Assembly (NCBI GenBank): GCA_018883715.1
Contig: JAHLFP010000035.1
Location: 1 to 60,443 of the forward strand
Reading direction: 5' to 3'
Source of the DNA: Candidatus Allofournierella pullistercoris
GTDB lineage: Bacteria > Bacillota > Clostridia > Oscillospirales > Ruminococcaceae
Length of the DNA: 60,443 nucleotides
Numbering within the stretch: position 1 is the first letter of the stretch; every line of letters begins with the position of its first letter. Shown one piece after another: positions 40,320 to 49,913 of this stretch. A program made the position numbers and the translations under genes. The notes below the pieces were generated by a model that searched no databases, was not told where the DNA came from, and was given only the letters and a program-made list of their open reading frames with translations.

Positions 40320-40910
40320 TCAATCCTGTTTGCCTTCCACTACACCTTCATGCCGGATAACGCTGATAATTGTTTTAAAGAAGATGCTTACATCCAGCTT
40401 GAAGCTAAGGTGCTGGGCATAATAGCCGTCCATTTTTGCCTTTTGCGGGATGGGCAGTTCGTCCCGGCCGTGAATCTGGGCATAGCCTGTTAGGCCAGGT
40501 ACGCAATCGTTTGCGCCGTATAAATCCCTCTCGGCAATCAAGTCATCCTGATTCCACAAGGCGGGGCGGGGGCCAACGATGCTCATCTCCCCTTTTGCAA
40601 TGTTAAACAACTGGGGAAGCTCGTCCAGGCTGGTTTTACGCAAAAACCGACCGATGGGGGTGATAAAAGTCTCCGGGTTTTCCAGCAGGTGGGTGGGCAT
40701 ATCCTTGGGGGTATCGGTGCGCATACTGCGGAATTTATAAATTTGGAAATAACTCTTTCCCTTGCCTACCCGCTTTTGGCAGAACAGCACCGGCCCGGGC
40801 GAGCTCAGCTTGATGCAAAGAGCCAGCACCAGCAAAAGGGGCGACAAACAAAGAATTGCCACCACTGCAATGATGCGATCCAGCAACGGTTTTATAACAC
40901 GAGCGTACAT
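40320..40910 (-). CDS. Undecaprenyl-phosphate sugar-1-phosphate transferase (PglC/WcaJ-like)
   Basis: 196 residues, the short PglC-like form. An N-terminal membrane (re-entrant) helix at about 10-35 is followed by the catalytic domain with YKFRSMRTDTP, RKTSLDELPQLFNI (Asp-Glu) and SIVGPRPAL. It loads the first sugar phosphate onto the lipid carrier for a surface glycan. AAGGAGG precedes the ATG. The neighbouring dehydratase 36 bp upstream could supply a UDP-diNAcBac-type precursor. Confidence 0.9.
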   Translation of the reverse strand: MYARVIKPLLDRIIAVVAILCLSPLLLVLALCIKLSSPGPVLFCQKRVGKGKSYFQIYKFRSMRTDTPKDMPTHLLENPETFITPIGRFLRKTSLDELPQLFNIAKGEMSIVGPRPALWNQDDLIAERDLYGANDCVPGLTGYAQIHGRDELPIPQKAKMDGYYAQHLSFKLDVSIFFKTIISVIRHEGVVEGKQD

Positions 40911-40946
40911 GCCCGTTCCCCTCCTTTTTGTGGTATAAACAAAGGC

Positions 40947-42812
40947 TTAGTTTGTGTTGTGGTGAAAGGTTGGCACCACTTCCAGCAGTTTTTGAACTAG
41001 ACGACTGCTTTCGTTGTTTCCGGCCAGCTCCTTCAAATCGGACAGCTGATGGAAAAACAGTTCATTGTCCAGATTGATGGGGGCACCGATATAAATCTTC
41101 CGGTTGCTGGTTTTTTGCAGTCCTTCTTCATCCATGAGAAGTTCTTCGTATAATTTTTCTCCGGGACGAAGGCCGGTAAACTTGATTTCAATGTCGCGAT
41201 AGGGAATAAACCCAGACAGCTTAATCAGGTTCTCTGCCAGGTCCAGAATCCGCATGGGCTTGCCCATATCCAGCACAAAGATTTCCCCACCCGTTGCCAT
41301 AAAGCCGGCTTCCAGCACAAGGCTGACCGCCTCCGAAATGGTCATGAAATAGCGCACAATGTCAGGATGGGTTACGGTAACCGGACCACCACAGGCAATC
41401 TGTTCCTTAAACAAGGGAATCACCGAGCCGTTGGAGCCAAGTACGTTACCAAACCGCACCGCCGCAAATCGGGTTTTGCTCCGCTGAGCCATGGCTTGTA
41501 CCACCATTTCGCACAGTCGCTTGCTGGCACCCATCACGTTGGTGGGGTTCACCGCCTTGTCGGTGGAGATAAGCACAAACCGCTCTGCCCCGTACCGATG
41601 GGCGGAACGAGCCACATTGTATGTGCCAAAGACGTTGTTTTTAATGGCTTCTTCCGGGCCGTCCTCCATCAGGGGCACATGCTTGTGGGCGGCGGCATGA
41701 AAGACAATTTCCGGGCGGTAATGCTCAAACAGCACGTCCATCTTTGCCGCATCCCGCACCGAGGCAATCTGTACCTGCAAGCTGAGGCTATCTCCATACT
41801 TGCGGCGCAGTTCCTGCTGGATGGCATAGGCACTGTTTTCGTAAATATCCACCACAATCAACTGACTAGGCTGGCAGGAAGCAATCTGGCGGCACAGCTC
41901 GGAACCGATGGAACCACCACCGCCGGTGACCATCACCCGCTTGCCCTTGAGGAAATCGGTAATCTGTCCGGAAAGATGAATCTCCTCCCGGCCCAGCAGG
42001 TCCTCCACCCGCACGTCACGAATCCGGGAAGCCAAATCCTTGCCGTCGGTAATCATCTTAACAATGTCCGGCAGGATTTTCACATTGCACTTGGTTTTGT
42101 TGCAGATGGAAAGTACCCGGCGCTTGTTTTCCTCGTCCATGGTGGGGATTGCCAACAAGATGCTTTCAATTTCGCACTGCTCCACAATCTCCGGAATATC
42201 ATCGGTGGTACCAAGAATCTGGATGCCCATGATATAGCGTCCCTGCTTTTCCGGCGCATCGTCCACACAGCAGATGATGTTCATATCCGGCGAGGGCTTT
42301 TTGAATTGCTCGTGCAAGAGGGTGCTGGCGGCATCGCCTGCACCAATCAGAAGGGTTCGCCGGGCCTTGTTGCCGCCCTTTTGTCCCAGTTTCACGTTCC
42401 GGTACATCCGGTAAACCAGTCTGGAATACATGGTCACTGCGCTGGCGAACATGGCACTTAAAAAATACACCGAGATAGGCACCTGGCCTGAAGTGCCTCG
42501 AAAGATAAGCAGGGAACTTGCCACAAACATTACAATCGCTAGTGCGCTGGCGGTACACAGGCGGAAAAACTCCACCACCTCTGCATACCGCCAAAGACTG
42601 TCGTACATTCCCATCAGGACGTACACAATCTCGAAACAGCAGACGAACAAAAAGCAGCTGGCAACCAGCAAGCTGGAATATTGGGTATAGGATGCCCGGC
42701 TGTTGATAAGCACCCAAGGTGCAAGATAGCACAGCGTCAAGACAAGGATGTCAAAGGCAACCAAAATCTGCTTGCGAAATCGACTTGCAAATCCACCTAT
42801 TTTATCTGTCAA
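40947..42812 (-). CDS. Membrane nucleotide-sugar 4,6-dehydratase (CapD/PglF/WbpM-like)
   Basis: 621 residues. Four to five N-terminal membrane helices (about 15-130) and a CoA-binding-like domain (about 145-270) precede an extended SDR domain. The NAD site is VMVTGGGGSIGSELCRQI, and HAAAHKHVPLMED and VLISTDKAVNPTNVMGASKR follow. The SDR Tyr is replaced by Met (NPTNVMGASKR), as in the PglF/WbpM group. The product is a 4-keto-6-deoxy sugar nucleotide. It starts at TTG 42812 with only a weak GGTGAT upstream; a 200-bp gap with its promoter precedes. Confidence 0.9.
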   Translation of the reverse strand: MTDKIGGFASRFRKQILVAFDILVLTLCYLAPWVLINSRASYTQYSSLLVASCFLFVCCFEIVYVLMGMYDSLWRYAEVVEFFRLCTASALAIVMFVASSLLIFRGTSGQVPISVYFLSAMFASAVTMYSRLVYRMYRNVKLGQKGGNKARRTLLIGAGDAASTLLHEQFKKPSPDMNIICCVDDAPEKQGRYIMGIQILGTTDDIPEIVEQCEIESILLAIPTMDEENKRRVLSICNKTKCNVKILPDIVKMITDGKDLASRIRDVRVEDLLGREEIHLSGQITDFLKGKRVMVTGGGGSIGSELCRQIASCQPSQLIVVDIYENSAYAIQQELRRKYGDSLSLQVQIASVRDAAKMDVLFEHYRPEIVFHAAAHKHVPLMEDGPEEAIKNNVFGTYNVARSAHRYGAERFVLISTDKAVNPTNVMGASKRLCEMVVQAMAQRSKTRFAAVRFGNVLGSNGSVIPLFKEQIACGGPVTVTHPDIVRYFMTISEAVSLVLEAGFMATGGEIFVLDMGKPMRILDLAENLIKLSGFIPYRDIEIKFTGLRPGEKLYEELLMDEEGLQKTSNRKIYIGAPINLDNELFFHQLSDLKELAGNNESSRLVQKLLEVVPTFHHNTN

Positions 42813-43014
42813 ATTCTATCACCAATCTTTTAATCCACCCTCACACCAAGGGGCGGGGTCTAATTTTACACAAAGGGATACGGAAAATAGGCCGCACATC
42901 CCCACAATAGCTAGTATGTTGTATTTTACACCATTTTGATAAAAGAATCAATTCATTTTGCCACTTTGCCCGTCAAAGGCGTATGTTTTTTGTTTTTCGC
43001 CCCAATCTGCACAT

Positions 43015-43047
43015 AAAAAAGCACAGAGGAAATCCCTCTGTGCTTTG
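43015..43047 (-). terminator. spoIVA terminator
   Basis: AAAGCACAGAGG (43018-43029) and CCTCTGTGCTTT (43035-43046) form a perfect 12-bp stem. TTTTTT follows on the minus strand. Confidence 0.88.
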
Positions 43048-43050
43048 CTG

Positions 43051-44526
43051 TTATAGAATAATGCAGATAAGACCGGAACAGCCTTCGTTGATAACCCGTT
43101 CCAGGGTTTCTTGCAGGCGGCACCGTGCCTCCTGGGGCATATGGAGCAGTTTGTTCTGCAATCCCTCGTTCACCAGTTCATGCAAGCTTTTCCCAAAGAT
43201 ATTGGACTGCCAAATGCGGATGGGGTCCTGGCCAAATTCGTCCAGAAGGCTTCGCACCAGCTCTTCCGACTGTCTTTCCGAGCCGACAATGGGAGAAATT
43301 TCCGTGTTGATGTTGGCTTTCATCAGGTGGATGGAGGGCGCACTTGCCCGCAGACGAACCCCATAACGTCCCCCCTGTCGCATGATTTCCGGCTCTTCCA
43401 GTTTCAGTTCCTGGATGGTGGGCATCACAATGCCGTAACCGGTGGCCTCCACCTGCTCCAGCGCACTGCGAATTTTTTCATACTCTCGCTTTGCCTTTGC
43501 AAGTCCAATGATGCAGGGCATTAAGCTGGCTTCATCGCAGATTTCCAGCCCGGTAGTCTCGCCCAGTACCCGGTAAAAAATATCGGATTCCAGTTCCAGT
43601 TCCAGAATAATCCGTCCGGTTGCAAGCTCCATAGAGCGCACCCTGCTTTGCTTGATGTACTCGCAATCAATGGGATTTTGCCCGCTTGCCGCATCCTTCA
43701 TCTGGTTCACCGACTGGGCAAACTGCTGTACCGCCTGGTAAACCGACTGCTGAAGCCAATGCCCCGGCTCCAGCATGGGAACCCACCGAGGCATAGCAAA
43801 GTCAATCTCTTTCACCTCAAACTCATAGAGCACACTTTGCAGAATCCGCTCGATGGATTCGCTGTTCAAGTCCACACAGTTCACCGCAATCACCGTGCGT
43901 CCGTACTGTTCCTCCATTTCTTTTGCAAGCCGCTGGCTTTCCGGTTTGTTCGGCTCAAGGCAGTTCAGCAGGATGACAAAGGGCTTTTGGATTTCCTCCA
44001 GCTCTTGAATCACCTGAGCTTCCGCCTGCTGGTATTTCTCTCGTGGAATATCGCTGATGGAGCCGTCGGTGGTAATCACCAGGCCAATGGTGGAATGTTC
44101 CCGAATCACCTTTTGAGTACCGGTTTGAGCCGCCAGGTCAAAGGGAATCTCCTTGTCAAACCAAGGACTTTTTACCATCCGGGGCTTTTCATCCTCCTGG
44201 TGGCCCATCGCCCCCTCCACCATGTATCCCACACAGTCAATCAGCCGTGTTTTAAAGCTTCCGCCTCCTTGTAACTCCACTGTTACGGCAGTTTCCGGGA
44301 TAAACTTTGGCTCGGTGGTCATGATGGTTTTGCCCGCCGCCGACTGGGGAAGTTCATCCCTTGCCCGGTTTTTCAGTGCCGGGTTGGAGATACGGGGCAG
44401 TACCAGTTCCTCCATGAATTTTTTCACGAAGGTGCTTTTCCCGGTGCGCACCGGCCCCACGACGCCAAGATAAATATCTCCCCCTGTGCGGGCGGCAATG
44501 TCTTTATAAATGGTTTGTGCATCCAT
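43051..44526 (-). CDS. spoIVA: Stage IV sporulation protein A
   Basis: 491 residues, full length. This ATPase polymerises on the forespore surface as the basement layer of the coat. Walker A is GVVGPVRTGKST near residue 23; RLIDCVGYMVEGAMGH and STIGLVITTDGSI follow in the ATPase domain. GGGAG precedes the ATG. It lies 16 bp after sipL, whose product binds SpoIVA, and about 1.7 kb from spoVM, whose product recruits it. Expression in the mother cell under SigE is family knowledge; I did not find a clear SigE promoter. Confidence 0.97.
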   Translation of the reverse strand: MDAQTIYKDIAARTGGDIYLGVVGPVRTGKSTFVKKFMEELVLPRISNPALKNRARDELPQSAAGKTIMTTEPKFIPETAVTVELQGGGSFKTRLIDCVGYMVEGAMGHQEDEKPRMVKSPWFDKEIPFDLAAQTGTQKVIREHSTIGLVITTDGSISDIPREKYQQAEAQVIQELEEIQKPFVILLNCLEPNKPESQRLAKEMEEQYGRTVIAVNCVDLNSESIERILQSVLYEFEVKEIDFAMPRWVPMLEPGHWLQQSVYQAVQQFAQSVNQMKDAASGQNPIDCEYIKQSRVRSMELATGRIILELELESDIFYRVLGETTGLEICDEASLMPCIIGLAKAKREYEKIRSALEQVEATGYGIVMPTIQELKLEEPEIMRQGGRYGVRLRASAPSIHLMKANINTEISPIVGSERQSEELVRSLLDEFGQDPIRIWQSNIFGKSLHELVNEGLQNKLLHMPQEARCRLQETLERVINEGCSGLICIIL

Positions 44527-44542
44527 TGCGTTTTCTCTCCCT

Positions 44543-46060
44543 TCACACCGTGCTGGGAATCAGCAGTCGCTGTGCCTGTTCCAGCACAGGCTGTTCAAAT
44601 TCATTGGCTTTCATTAAATCTGCCGGGGGAAGATGATACCGTTTGGCAATGTCAAACAAATGCTCTCCCTCTTTGGCATAATAAATGCGCAGTGCAATGT
44701 CCGGCTGCTGTTGTTCCAGCGGGTCAGTGCAGGTTACATCCACAACAATGGTCTGCTGGGTACGACGGAACACAAGGCCCTCCAACTGCCACTGTACCTT
44801 TACGGTGGCCTGGCCCTGCTCTACCGTGGTTTCAATCCCGGTTACGGTGGGCCAGCATTCCAGTCGGTATTGCTGGGGTTCTCCCTCCAAGGAGAGGGGA
44901 ATCTGGTATTCAAAGGCTTTGTCACAGCAGTCCATCTCTCCCAGCGAGTTGAGACACAGCAAATGTCCATAGGCTCTGCCCTGCAACACCAGCTTGCCCT
45001 CCTGCTGGGCCAGCTCCACCGAGACAGGCTGGGCAAAGCAGTGTACCACCTGGCCTTCCTCGTCCGGCAGATTCACCTGGAATTGACCGGTTCCGGTCTG
45101 ATTCAGCGGACAGGCCAGCTGTTCCGTGAAGATTTTTTGCTCGGTAAGCTGGGTTTCATACTGGGTGGAGAAGGCATCTTCCACAAGGTAGCATTCCCCA
45201 CTGCGCCAGATGCGCAGATGAAGCATGGCCGTCACGGTGATTTGGGCGGACAACTCCTGACCAGAAGCGGTCATCAGGGTGCATCCAGTCATCTCCACAC
45301 AGGCAAAACTTTCACTGTCCTGGGGCAGGGATTCGGTGTCCAAAATCTGGTTGAATGGTACAGATTGCTCCACCACCTCCAGCTGAGTGGACTCCTCCCC
45401 ACGGTACAGCAGGCTGACCTGTATTTTGCCTTTCACTACCGCCTTGCCGGACACCAGTTTGATTTCCTCCACATGGCCCACTCCGGCGGCGTCCAGAATC
45501 GCCTGTGGCTGTTTTGCAAACTGGATGGTTTCCTCGGCGGTAATCAGCTTATCCACACTTAAAAGCGGTCGCATGGCGGGCACGGCAGTCATCTTTTGCT
45601 CGATGCCGCATTCTGCCAAGGCGGTGACTACCTCCTGCTCCTTGCGCACCGCAATCCGGGCATTCAAGGCATAGGCGCCCCTTACATCCAGCCGACGCTG
45701 GTTCAAGGCACGGCAGTTCAGGTACTCCACCTGCCCACTTACCTGGATGGAGCAGGTGTTGTACTCCGCCTGGGGTAGCTCCATGGCACGGGTGAAAGGG
45801 ATTTTCTGTTCCGTTTGGCACAGCGCCTGCTCCTGCTCAGCCTGGTAGTACACCACACAGCGCAGATATCCCTCTACCGTTAAGCGTCCCATGGAGATTT
45901 GTTTTTGCAGTGGCACCAGATGGACAAAGCATTTCACAACCTTGAACACCTGGGGCAGATAGTCGGGAATCAGGATCTCCGCCTCCAGTGGCAGTTCTGC
46001 CTTCGCCTCACACACCGGGCCCATGGCGCATATTGTATCCCGAAAAATCTTTAATTCCAT
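44543..46060 (-). CDS. sipL: SipL-like DUF3794/LysM coat protein
   Basis: 505 residues with DUF3794 (SipL/SPOCS) repeats across the length (for example about 35-120, 180-270 and 320-410) and a C-terminal LysM domain (about 455-500, EGEHLFDIAKRYHLPPADLM). In Clostridioides difficile SipL binds SpoIVA through LysM and is needed for coat localisation. ATG 46060 is preferred over GTG 46084, which lacks a ribosome binding site. Next to spoIVA, as in many Clostridia. Confidence 0.9.
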   Translation of the reverse strand: MELKIFRDTICAMGPVCEAKAELPLEAEILIPDYLPQVFKVVKCFVHLVPLQKQISMGRLTVEGYLRCVVYYQAEQEQALCQTEQKIPFTRAMELPQAEYNTCSIQVSGQVEYLNCRALNQRRLDVRGAYALNARIAVRKEQEVVTALAECGIEQKMTAVPAMRPLLSVDKLITAEETIQFAKQPQAILDAAGVGHVEEIKLVSGKAVVKGKIQVSLLYRGEESTQLEVVEQSVPFNQILDTESLPQDSESFACVEMTGCTLMTASGQELSAQITVTAMLHLRIWRSGECYLVEDAFSTQYETQLTEQKIFTEQLACPLNQTGTGQFQVNLPDEEGQVVHCFAQPVSVELAQQEGKLVLQGRAYGHLLCLNSLGEMDCCDKAFEYQIPLSLEGEPQQYRLECWPTVTGIETTVEQGQATVKVQWQLEGLVFRRTQQTIVVDVTCTDPLEQQQPDIALRIYYAKEGEHLFDIAKRYHLPPADLMKANEFEQPVLEQAQRLLIPSTV

Positions 46061-46145
46061 CGTTTTGTTTTTCGCCCCTTTCACACAGTTGTGGTTTATC
46101 TATATGGCTTTTCCATTTTATTTATGACTGCAAAAAAGGGGGCAA

Positions 46146-46180
46146 AAAGAAAAGGAACCACCCTGTAAGGCAGTTCCTTC
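46146..46180 (-). terminator. Probable terminator after spoVM
   Basis: On the minus strand GGAACTGCC pairs with GGGTGGTTCC around TTACA, then TTTTC. It lies just after the spoVM stop and separates it from sipL. Confidence 0.55.
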
Positions 46181-46184
46181 TTTT

Positions 46185-46265
46185 TTAAGCTTCTTTTTTA
46201 ATGTGAAAAATCGCCCGCAGCAATCCCGCCAAGCATTTGGGACTTTTGATAACAACCACCTGCAT
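46185..46265 (-). CDS. spoVM: Stage V sporulation protein M (26 residues)
   Basis: A gene of 27 codons read from ATG 46265 (AAAGGGGG about 10 bases upstream) to TAA 46185. The product begins MQVVVIKSPKCLAGLLRAIF and ends in IKKEA. It matches SpoVM in length and pattern (B. subtilis MKFYTIKLPKFLGGIVRAML...): an amphipathic helix after a KxPK motif that recognises positive membrane curvature on the forespore and recruits SpoIVA. The place directly after thiN is the same as in B. subtilis. A TATAAT lies at 46318-46323, 53 bp upstream. Confidence 0.88.
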   Translation of the reverse strand: MQVVVIKSPKCLAGLLRAIFHIKKEA

Positions 46266-46317
46266 CTGTCTGTTCCCCCTTTTCTTTTGGATGGTCACGA
46301 AAAGCTCCGTGTGCCCT

Positions 46318-46323
46318 ATTATA
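46318..46323 (-). promoter_or_regulatory. -10 element upstream of spoVM
   Basis: TATAAT on the minus strand in the 87-bp thiN-spoVM gap, with a TTGCAC 19 bp upstream. It implies that spoVM can be transcribed apart from thiN. A sporulation sigma factor site was not recognised. Confidence 0.4.
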
Positions 46324-46351
46324 TCCAAAAAGGCGGAAAAGGGTGCAATGG

Positions 46352-46996
46352 TTACTCCTCATTTGTGCCAAGCTGGTTGTCCTTCTGGGTGACAATTACC
46401 AATAAATCCCCTTGCCCGGCCTGAATCTCCGCTCCATCGGCAAGGATTTCGTTACTAACTCCTATGGGATAATCCGAATTCAGTGTGCCGTCCTGCATGG
46501 GATACTTTGTCCCTTTCAAAGAAACCCCGCTGGCAACCGACTGCAAGGGAAAAATGGACAGATACACCGCCGGGTCATATGCCAAAGAAAAGCACTGTCC
46601 CGAAAGCACGGGGTAAACTCGGCTGTTTTCATCCACCAGAGACACCTTGCACCCTTGCCGGGCAAGCCAAAGAGCAGTGGCAATGTTGGCAAAGGTGTGC
46701 TCCATCCGTGCACCGCCCAGCGCACCCAGCATGATAATCTGGGTATAGCCCTTTTGGACGGCCAATCGGGCGGCGTAATGGGTGTCCGTGTCATCCTTCT
46801 CGGTGGGCAAGCAGATGCACTCCATCCCTTTTGGCGGGTGGGAGCTGTCAAAATCCCCCACCACCAGATGGGGCTGGGTGTTCCACTGCTCCAGCCGTTT
46901 CCAGCCGCCGTCACAGGCAATGATGTAGTCATCCTGCTGAATCTGGGCCACCGCTCTTTCGCCCAGTGGGCCTGCACTTACAATTACACACCCCAT
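46352..46996 (-). CDS. thiN: Thiamine pyrophosphokinase
   Basis: 214 residues; it converts thiamine to thiamine diphosphate with ATP. Motifs are IIACDGGWKRLEQW, LVVGDFDSS and PTEKDDTDTHYA, then GALGGARMEHTFANI. The start codon ATG 46996 overlaps the rsgA stop in TGATG, with GGGAG upstream in rsgA, so it is coupled. An ATG at 47011 would overlap further. Synteny with B. subtilis yloS supports the call. Confidence 0.93.
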   Translation of the reverse strand: MGCVIVSAGPLGERAVAQIQQDDYIIACDGGWKRLEQWNTQPHLVVGDFDSSHPPKGMECICLPTEKDDTDTHYAARLAVQKGYTQIIMLGALGGARMEHTFANIATALWLARQGCKVSLVDENSRVYPVLSGQCFSLAYDPAVYLSIFPLQSVASGVSLKGTKYPMQDGTLNSDYPIGVSNEILADGAEIQAGQGDLLVIVTQKDNQLGTNEE

Positions 46997-47883
46997 CAGT
47001 GAAGCTCCCAATCCTTAATGGATTTTACCTCGTCGTACATAGCTGCATAGCTGTCATAGCGACTTTGTTCAATCTCTCCCTCTTGCACAGCGTGTACCAC
47101 GGCGCAGTCTTTTTCAGCCCGGTGAGCACAACCGGTGAACCGACACTGGGGAATGTATGGCTCAAATTCCGGGAAAGCATACTGGAGGTTTTCCTTGGAG
47201 ATATAACAGGCCCGTTCGGTGTCCAGACTGGCAAAACCGGGTGTATCTGCAATGCGTCCGCCGAAAGCTTCAAAGATTTCCACTTCTCGGGTGGTATGCC
47301 GTCCTCGGCCCAGCTTGTGGCTGATGCTTCCGGTTTGCTGGGAAAGTTCCGGCACCAGTGCATTCAGCAAGGTACTTTTGCCCACACCAGAGTTGCCACA
47401 AAAAGCACACAGGTTGCCCCCGATATGCTGACGGATTTGGTCAAGGCCCTCTCCAGTCTGCTGATTTACAATTACCACCGGAACCCCTGCATGGCGATAA
47501 ATATCCGCCAGTGGCTGTGCGCTTTGCAGGTCATCTTTTGTAAACACCATGACCGGCTGGACACCCTTGTCCACCGCAATGGCAGTCAGTTTGTCCAGCA
47601 CCAATGTGCTTGGAACAGGTTGCACTGTGCTTGCTACCACAAACAGCACATCCAGGTTGGCAATGGGAGGACGGATGAACAGATTCTTCCGGGAATGAAT
47701 TTCCGCAATCACATTGCCGCCTTGTTCCTGTTCCACCGTGACCCAATCACCTGCCACCGGGCTAATCTTCCGCTTGCGAAAAATCCCCTTTGCTTTGCAC
47801 TCCAGCAACTGGCCATCCTGGCACTGGACATAGTAAAATCCTCCAATGCCTTTTTTAATATATCCTTGGGGCATAGCCACCAA
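46996..47883 (-). CDS. rsgA: Ribosome biogenesis GTPase RsgA
   Basis: 295 residues: an N-terminal OB fold, a circularly permuted GTPase (G4-like FTKDDLQSA before G1 GNSGVGKSTLLNAL, then DTPGFAS) and a C-terminal zinc finger (Cys/His in PQCRFTGCAHRAEKDC). It matures the 30S subunit. In B. subtilis the homologue is a PrkC substrate, and prkC is the upstream gene here. It lies 70 bp after prkC. Confidence 0.95.
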   Translation of the reverse strand: MVAMPQGYIKKGIGGFYYVQCQDGQLLECKAKGIFRKRKISPVAGDWVTVEQEQGGNVIAEIHSRKNLFIRPPIANLDVLFVVASTVQPVPSTLVLDKLTAIAVDKGVQPVMVFTKDDLQSAQPLADIYRHAGVPVVIVNQQTGEGLDQIRQHIGGNLCAFCGNSGVGKSTLLNALVPELSQQTGSISHKLGRGRHTTREVEIFEAFGGRIADTPGFASLDTERACYISKENLQYAFPEFEPYIPQCRFTGCAHRAEKDCAVVHAVQEGEIEQSRYDSYAAMYDEVKSIKDWELH

Positions 47884-47953
47884 TTCCTTTCTTTTGGTAT
47901 AAACTTGAATACCCGGTCACCTTGAAGGGGCAACCGGGTGTGATTTTGGTATC

Positions 47954-49912
47954 TTAACCTTCTGCTTGTTGATTTGAATCCTGCTGTACAGCCGGAGGTT
48001 CCACCACCGGGGCAGGGGTGGGTGTGGGAGCTGCCGTGGGTGCCGGGGTAGCCACCGGGGTGGCGGTAGGCGCAGGTGTAGGCTCCCATGCAGGCAGGAA
48101 GGTTGGAGTAGGTTCTGGTTCTTCTGTGGGTTCTGGTGTGGGTTCCGGTGTAGGCTCTGGCCCCAGAGAGACTACATAGCCCACAGCGGTATTAATACGC
48201 ACCTCAGCGCCCGGTTCGTAGGTTTGCACCACAACACGGCCTGGCTCATATTCACTGTTGTAGGCATCGGTTCGTGCGCCTGCACGAAGTCCCGCAGCAC
48301 TCAAGGCACGCAGGGCTTCTTCTTCCAGCATACCTGTGATATTGGGCACAGTACGGCTTAAGTCCACCTTTTTGCGGCTTACATACACCGTAACGGTGGA
48401 GCCGCTTTCCACGGATTCTCCCGCTTCCGGTTCGGTACGAATAACCGAGCCTTCTGCCACGCTATCATCCGCCACATTTACCCGGCGTACCTTCAAACCT
48501 ACATTTTTGACTTCCTCTTCGGCGGCGGCAATAAGCCAGCCGTTCACAGCAGGCACGTTCACGTATTGGATGCCAAGGCTTACCTTCACCGTAACCTTCT
48601 GGCCTTCCTTAACGGTACGAGGACCACGGGGGGACTGGGAAATCACAGTACCCTCTTCCACTTCACTGCTGTGCACTTCCTCTTTGGTAAGAGAAAGCTG
48701 ATTGCCGTATTCTTTCTCAATGGAAGTCCAACTTTCGCCTGTAAAATCCGGCAGTTCCACATCTGCCTTTGTGCTGAACAGCGGATTGGTGGAATTGGAG
48801 AAAATCATGTAGCAAAGCGCCGCTGAACCCACAGCAAACGCCAATGCCATACCTGCCAAAATGGGCAGAATCGGCAGACGCTTTTTCTTTTTCTTGGGAG
48901 CCTTTGGAGCAGTTCCGTTCTGGCCGGAATGCTGGCCTGTGGTAGATTTTTTTGCAGAGCTTTTGTTTGCGCCGGACTTGCCACCTGCGGCACTGCCGGA
49001 CGATTTTGTTTGACGCACCACTTTATCAATATACCTCTTTGGCGAATCTTCGGTAAGATATTCGTACTCGAAACGAATGCTGGGATTGCGCTTGAATTCC
49101 TCAATATCGTCCAGCATTGCGCGGGCACTGGGATACCGCCGGGCAGGGTCCTTCGCCATGGCTCTGGCGGTGATATCTTGCAGTGCTTGAGGCACCTGGG
49201 GTGCCAACTGTCCCAGAGGAACAGCCTTGTCGGAAATTTGCTTGATGGCAACCGCCACCGCATCATCGGATTCAAAGGGCAGTTTACCGGAAAGCATCTC
49301 GTACAGCATAATGCCAACCGAGTAGATGTCCGCCTTTGCGTCGGTTACATCGCCTTTTGCCTGCTCCGGGCTGATGTAATGCACCGAACCAATGGCCTTA
49401 TTGCTGACCACCTGGCTTTCTGCACGGGAAAAACGTGCAATGCCAAAGTCCATGATTTTGATGGTGCCTTCAGCCGTCAGCATGATGTTTTGCGGCTTAA
49501 TGTCCCTGTGTACCACCCCTTTGTGGTGGGCATGGTCCAAAGCCAGCAAAATCTGCTCGATAAAATGCACAACTTCTTTCCAGGTTAAGGTTCCCCCGCG
49601 GCGGTTCATGTATTCTTTCAGGGTGATTCCATCCACATATTCCATAACGATAAACTGGATTTTATCCGTCACCGATACATCGAACACCTTGACGATATTG
49701 GGGTGATCCAGGATGGAAATGGCCTTGGACTCGTTTTTGAAACGATGCACCAGTTCCGTGTTGTCCATAAACTCCTGGCGTAACACCTTTACCGCCACGA
49801 TATGTTGGGTTTTTAAGTCAGTAGCCTTGTAAACATTGGCCATGCCGCCTACGCCAATCAGCTCTTCCAGCAGATAGCGGCTTTCCAACCGTTTGCCAAT
49901 CAACTGATCCAT
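47954..49912 (-). CDS. prkC: PASTA-domain Ser/Thr protein kinase (Stk1/PrkC)
   Basis: 652 residues. The kinase domain (about 10-270) has a G-loop GVGGMANVYKA, VAVKVL, HRDIKPQNIM and DFGIAR. A Lys-rich juxtamembrane stretch and one helix (about 340-365) lead to three extracellular PASTA domains (about 385-580) that sense muropeptides. The tail is a Pro/Thr/Glu repeat (PEPTPEPTPEPT-like), perhaps wall-spanning. ATG 49912 has GGAGG 6 bases upstream and follows the prpC stop by one base; the 49939 ATG lies within prpC. Kinase and phosphatase are a coupled pair. Confidence 0.95.
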   Translation of the reverse strand: MDQLIGKRLESRYLLEELIGVGGMANVYKATDLKTQHIVAVKVLRQEFMDNTELVHRFKNESKAISILDHPNIVKVFDVSVTDKIQFIVMEYVDGITLKEYMNRRGGTLTWKEVVHFIEQILLALDHAHHKGVVHRDIKPQNIMLTAEGTIKIMDFGIARFSRAESQVVSNKAIGSVHYISPEQAKGDVTDAKADIYSVGIMLYEMLSGKLPFESDDAVAVAIKQISDKAVPLGQLAPQVPQALQDITARAMAKDPARRYPSARAMLDDIEEFKRNPSIRFEYEYLTEDSPKRYIDKVVRQTKSSGSAAGGKSGANKSSAKKSTTGQHSGQNGTAPKAPKKKKKRLPILPILAGMALAFAVGSAALCYMIFSNSTNPLFSTKADVELPDFTGESWTSIEKEYGNQLSLTKEEVHSSEVEEGTVISQSPRGPRTVKEGQKVTVKVSLGIQYVNVPAVNGWLIAAAEEEVKNVGLKVRRVNVADDSVAEGSVIRTEPEAGESVESGSTVTVYVSRKKVDLSRTVPNITGMLEEEALRALSAAGLRAGARTDAYNSEYEPGRVVVQTYEPGAEVRINTAVGYVVSLGPEPTPEPTPEPTEEPEPTPTFLPAWEPTPAPTATPVATPAPTAAPTPTPAPVVEPPAVQQDSNQQAEG

Positions 49913-49913
49913 G

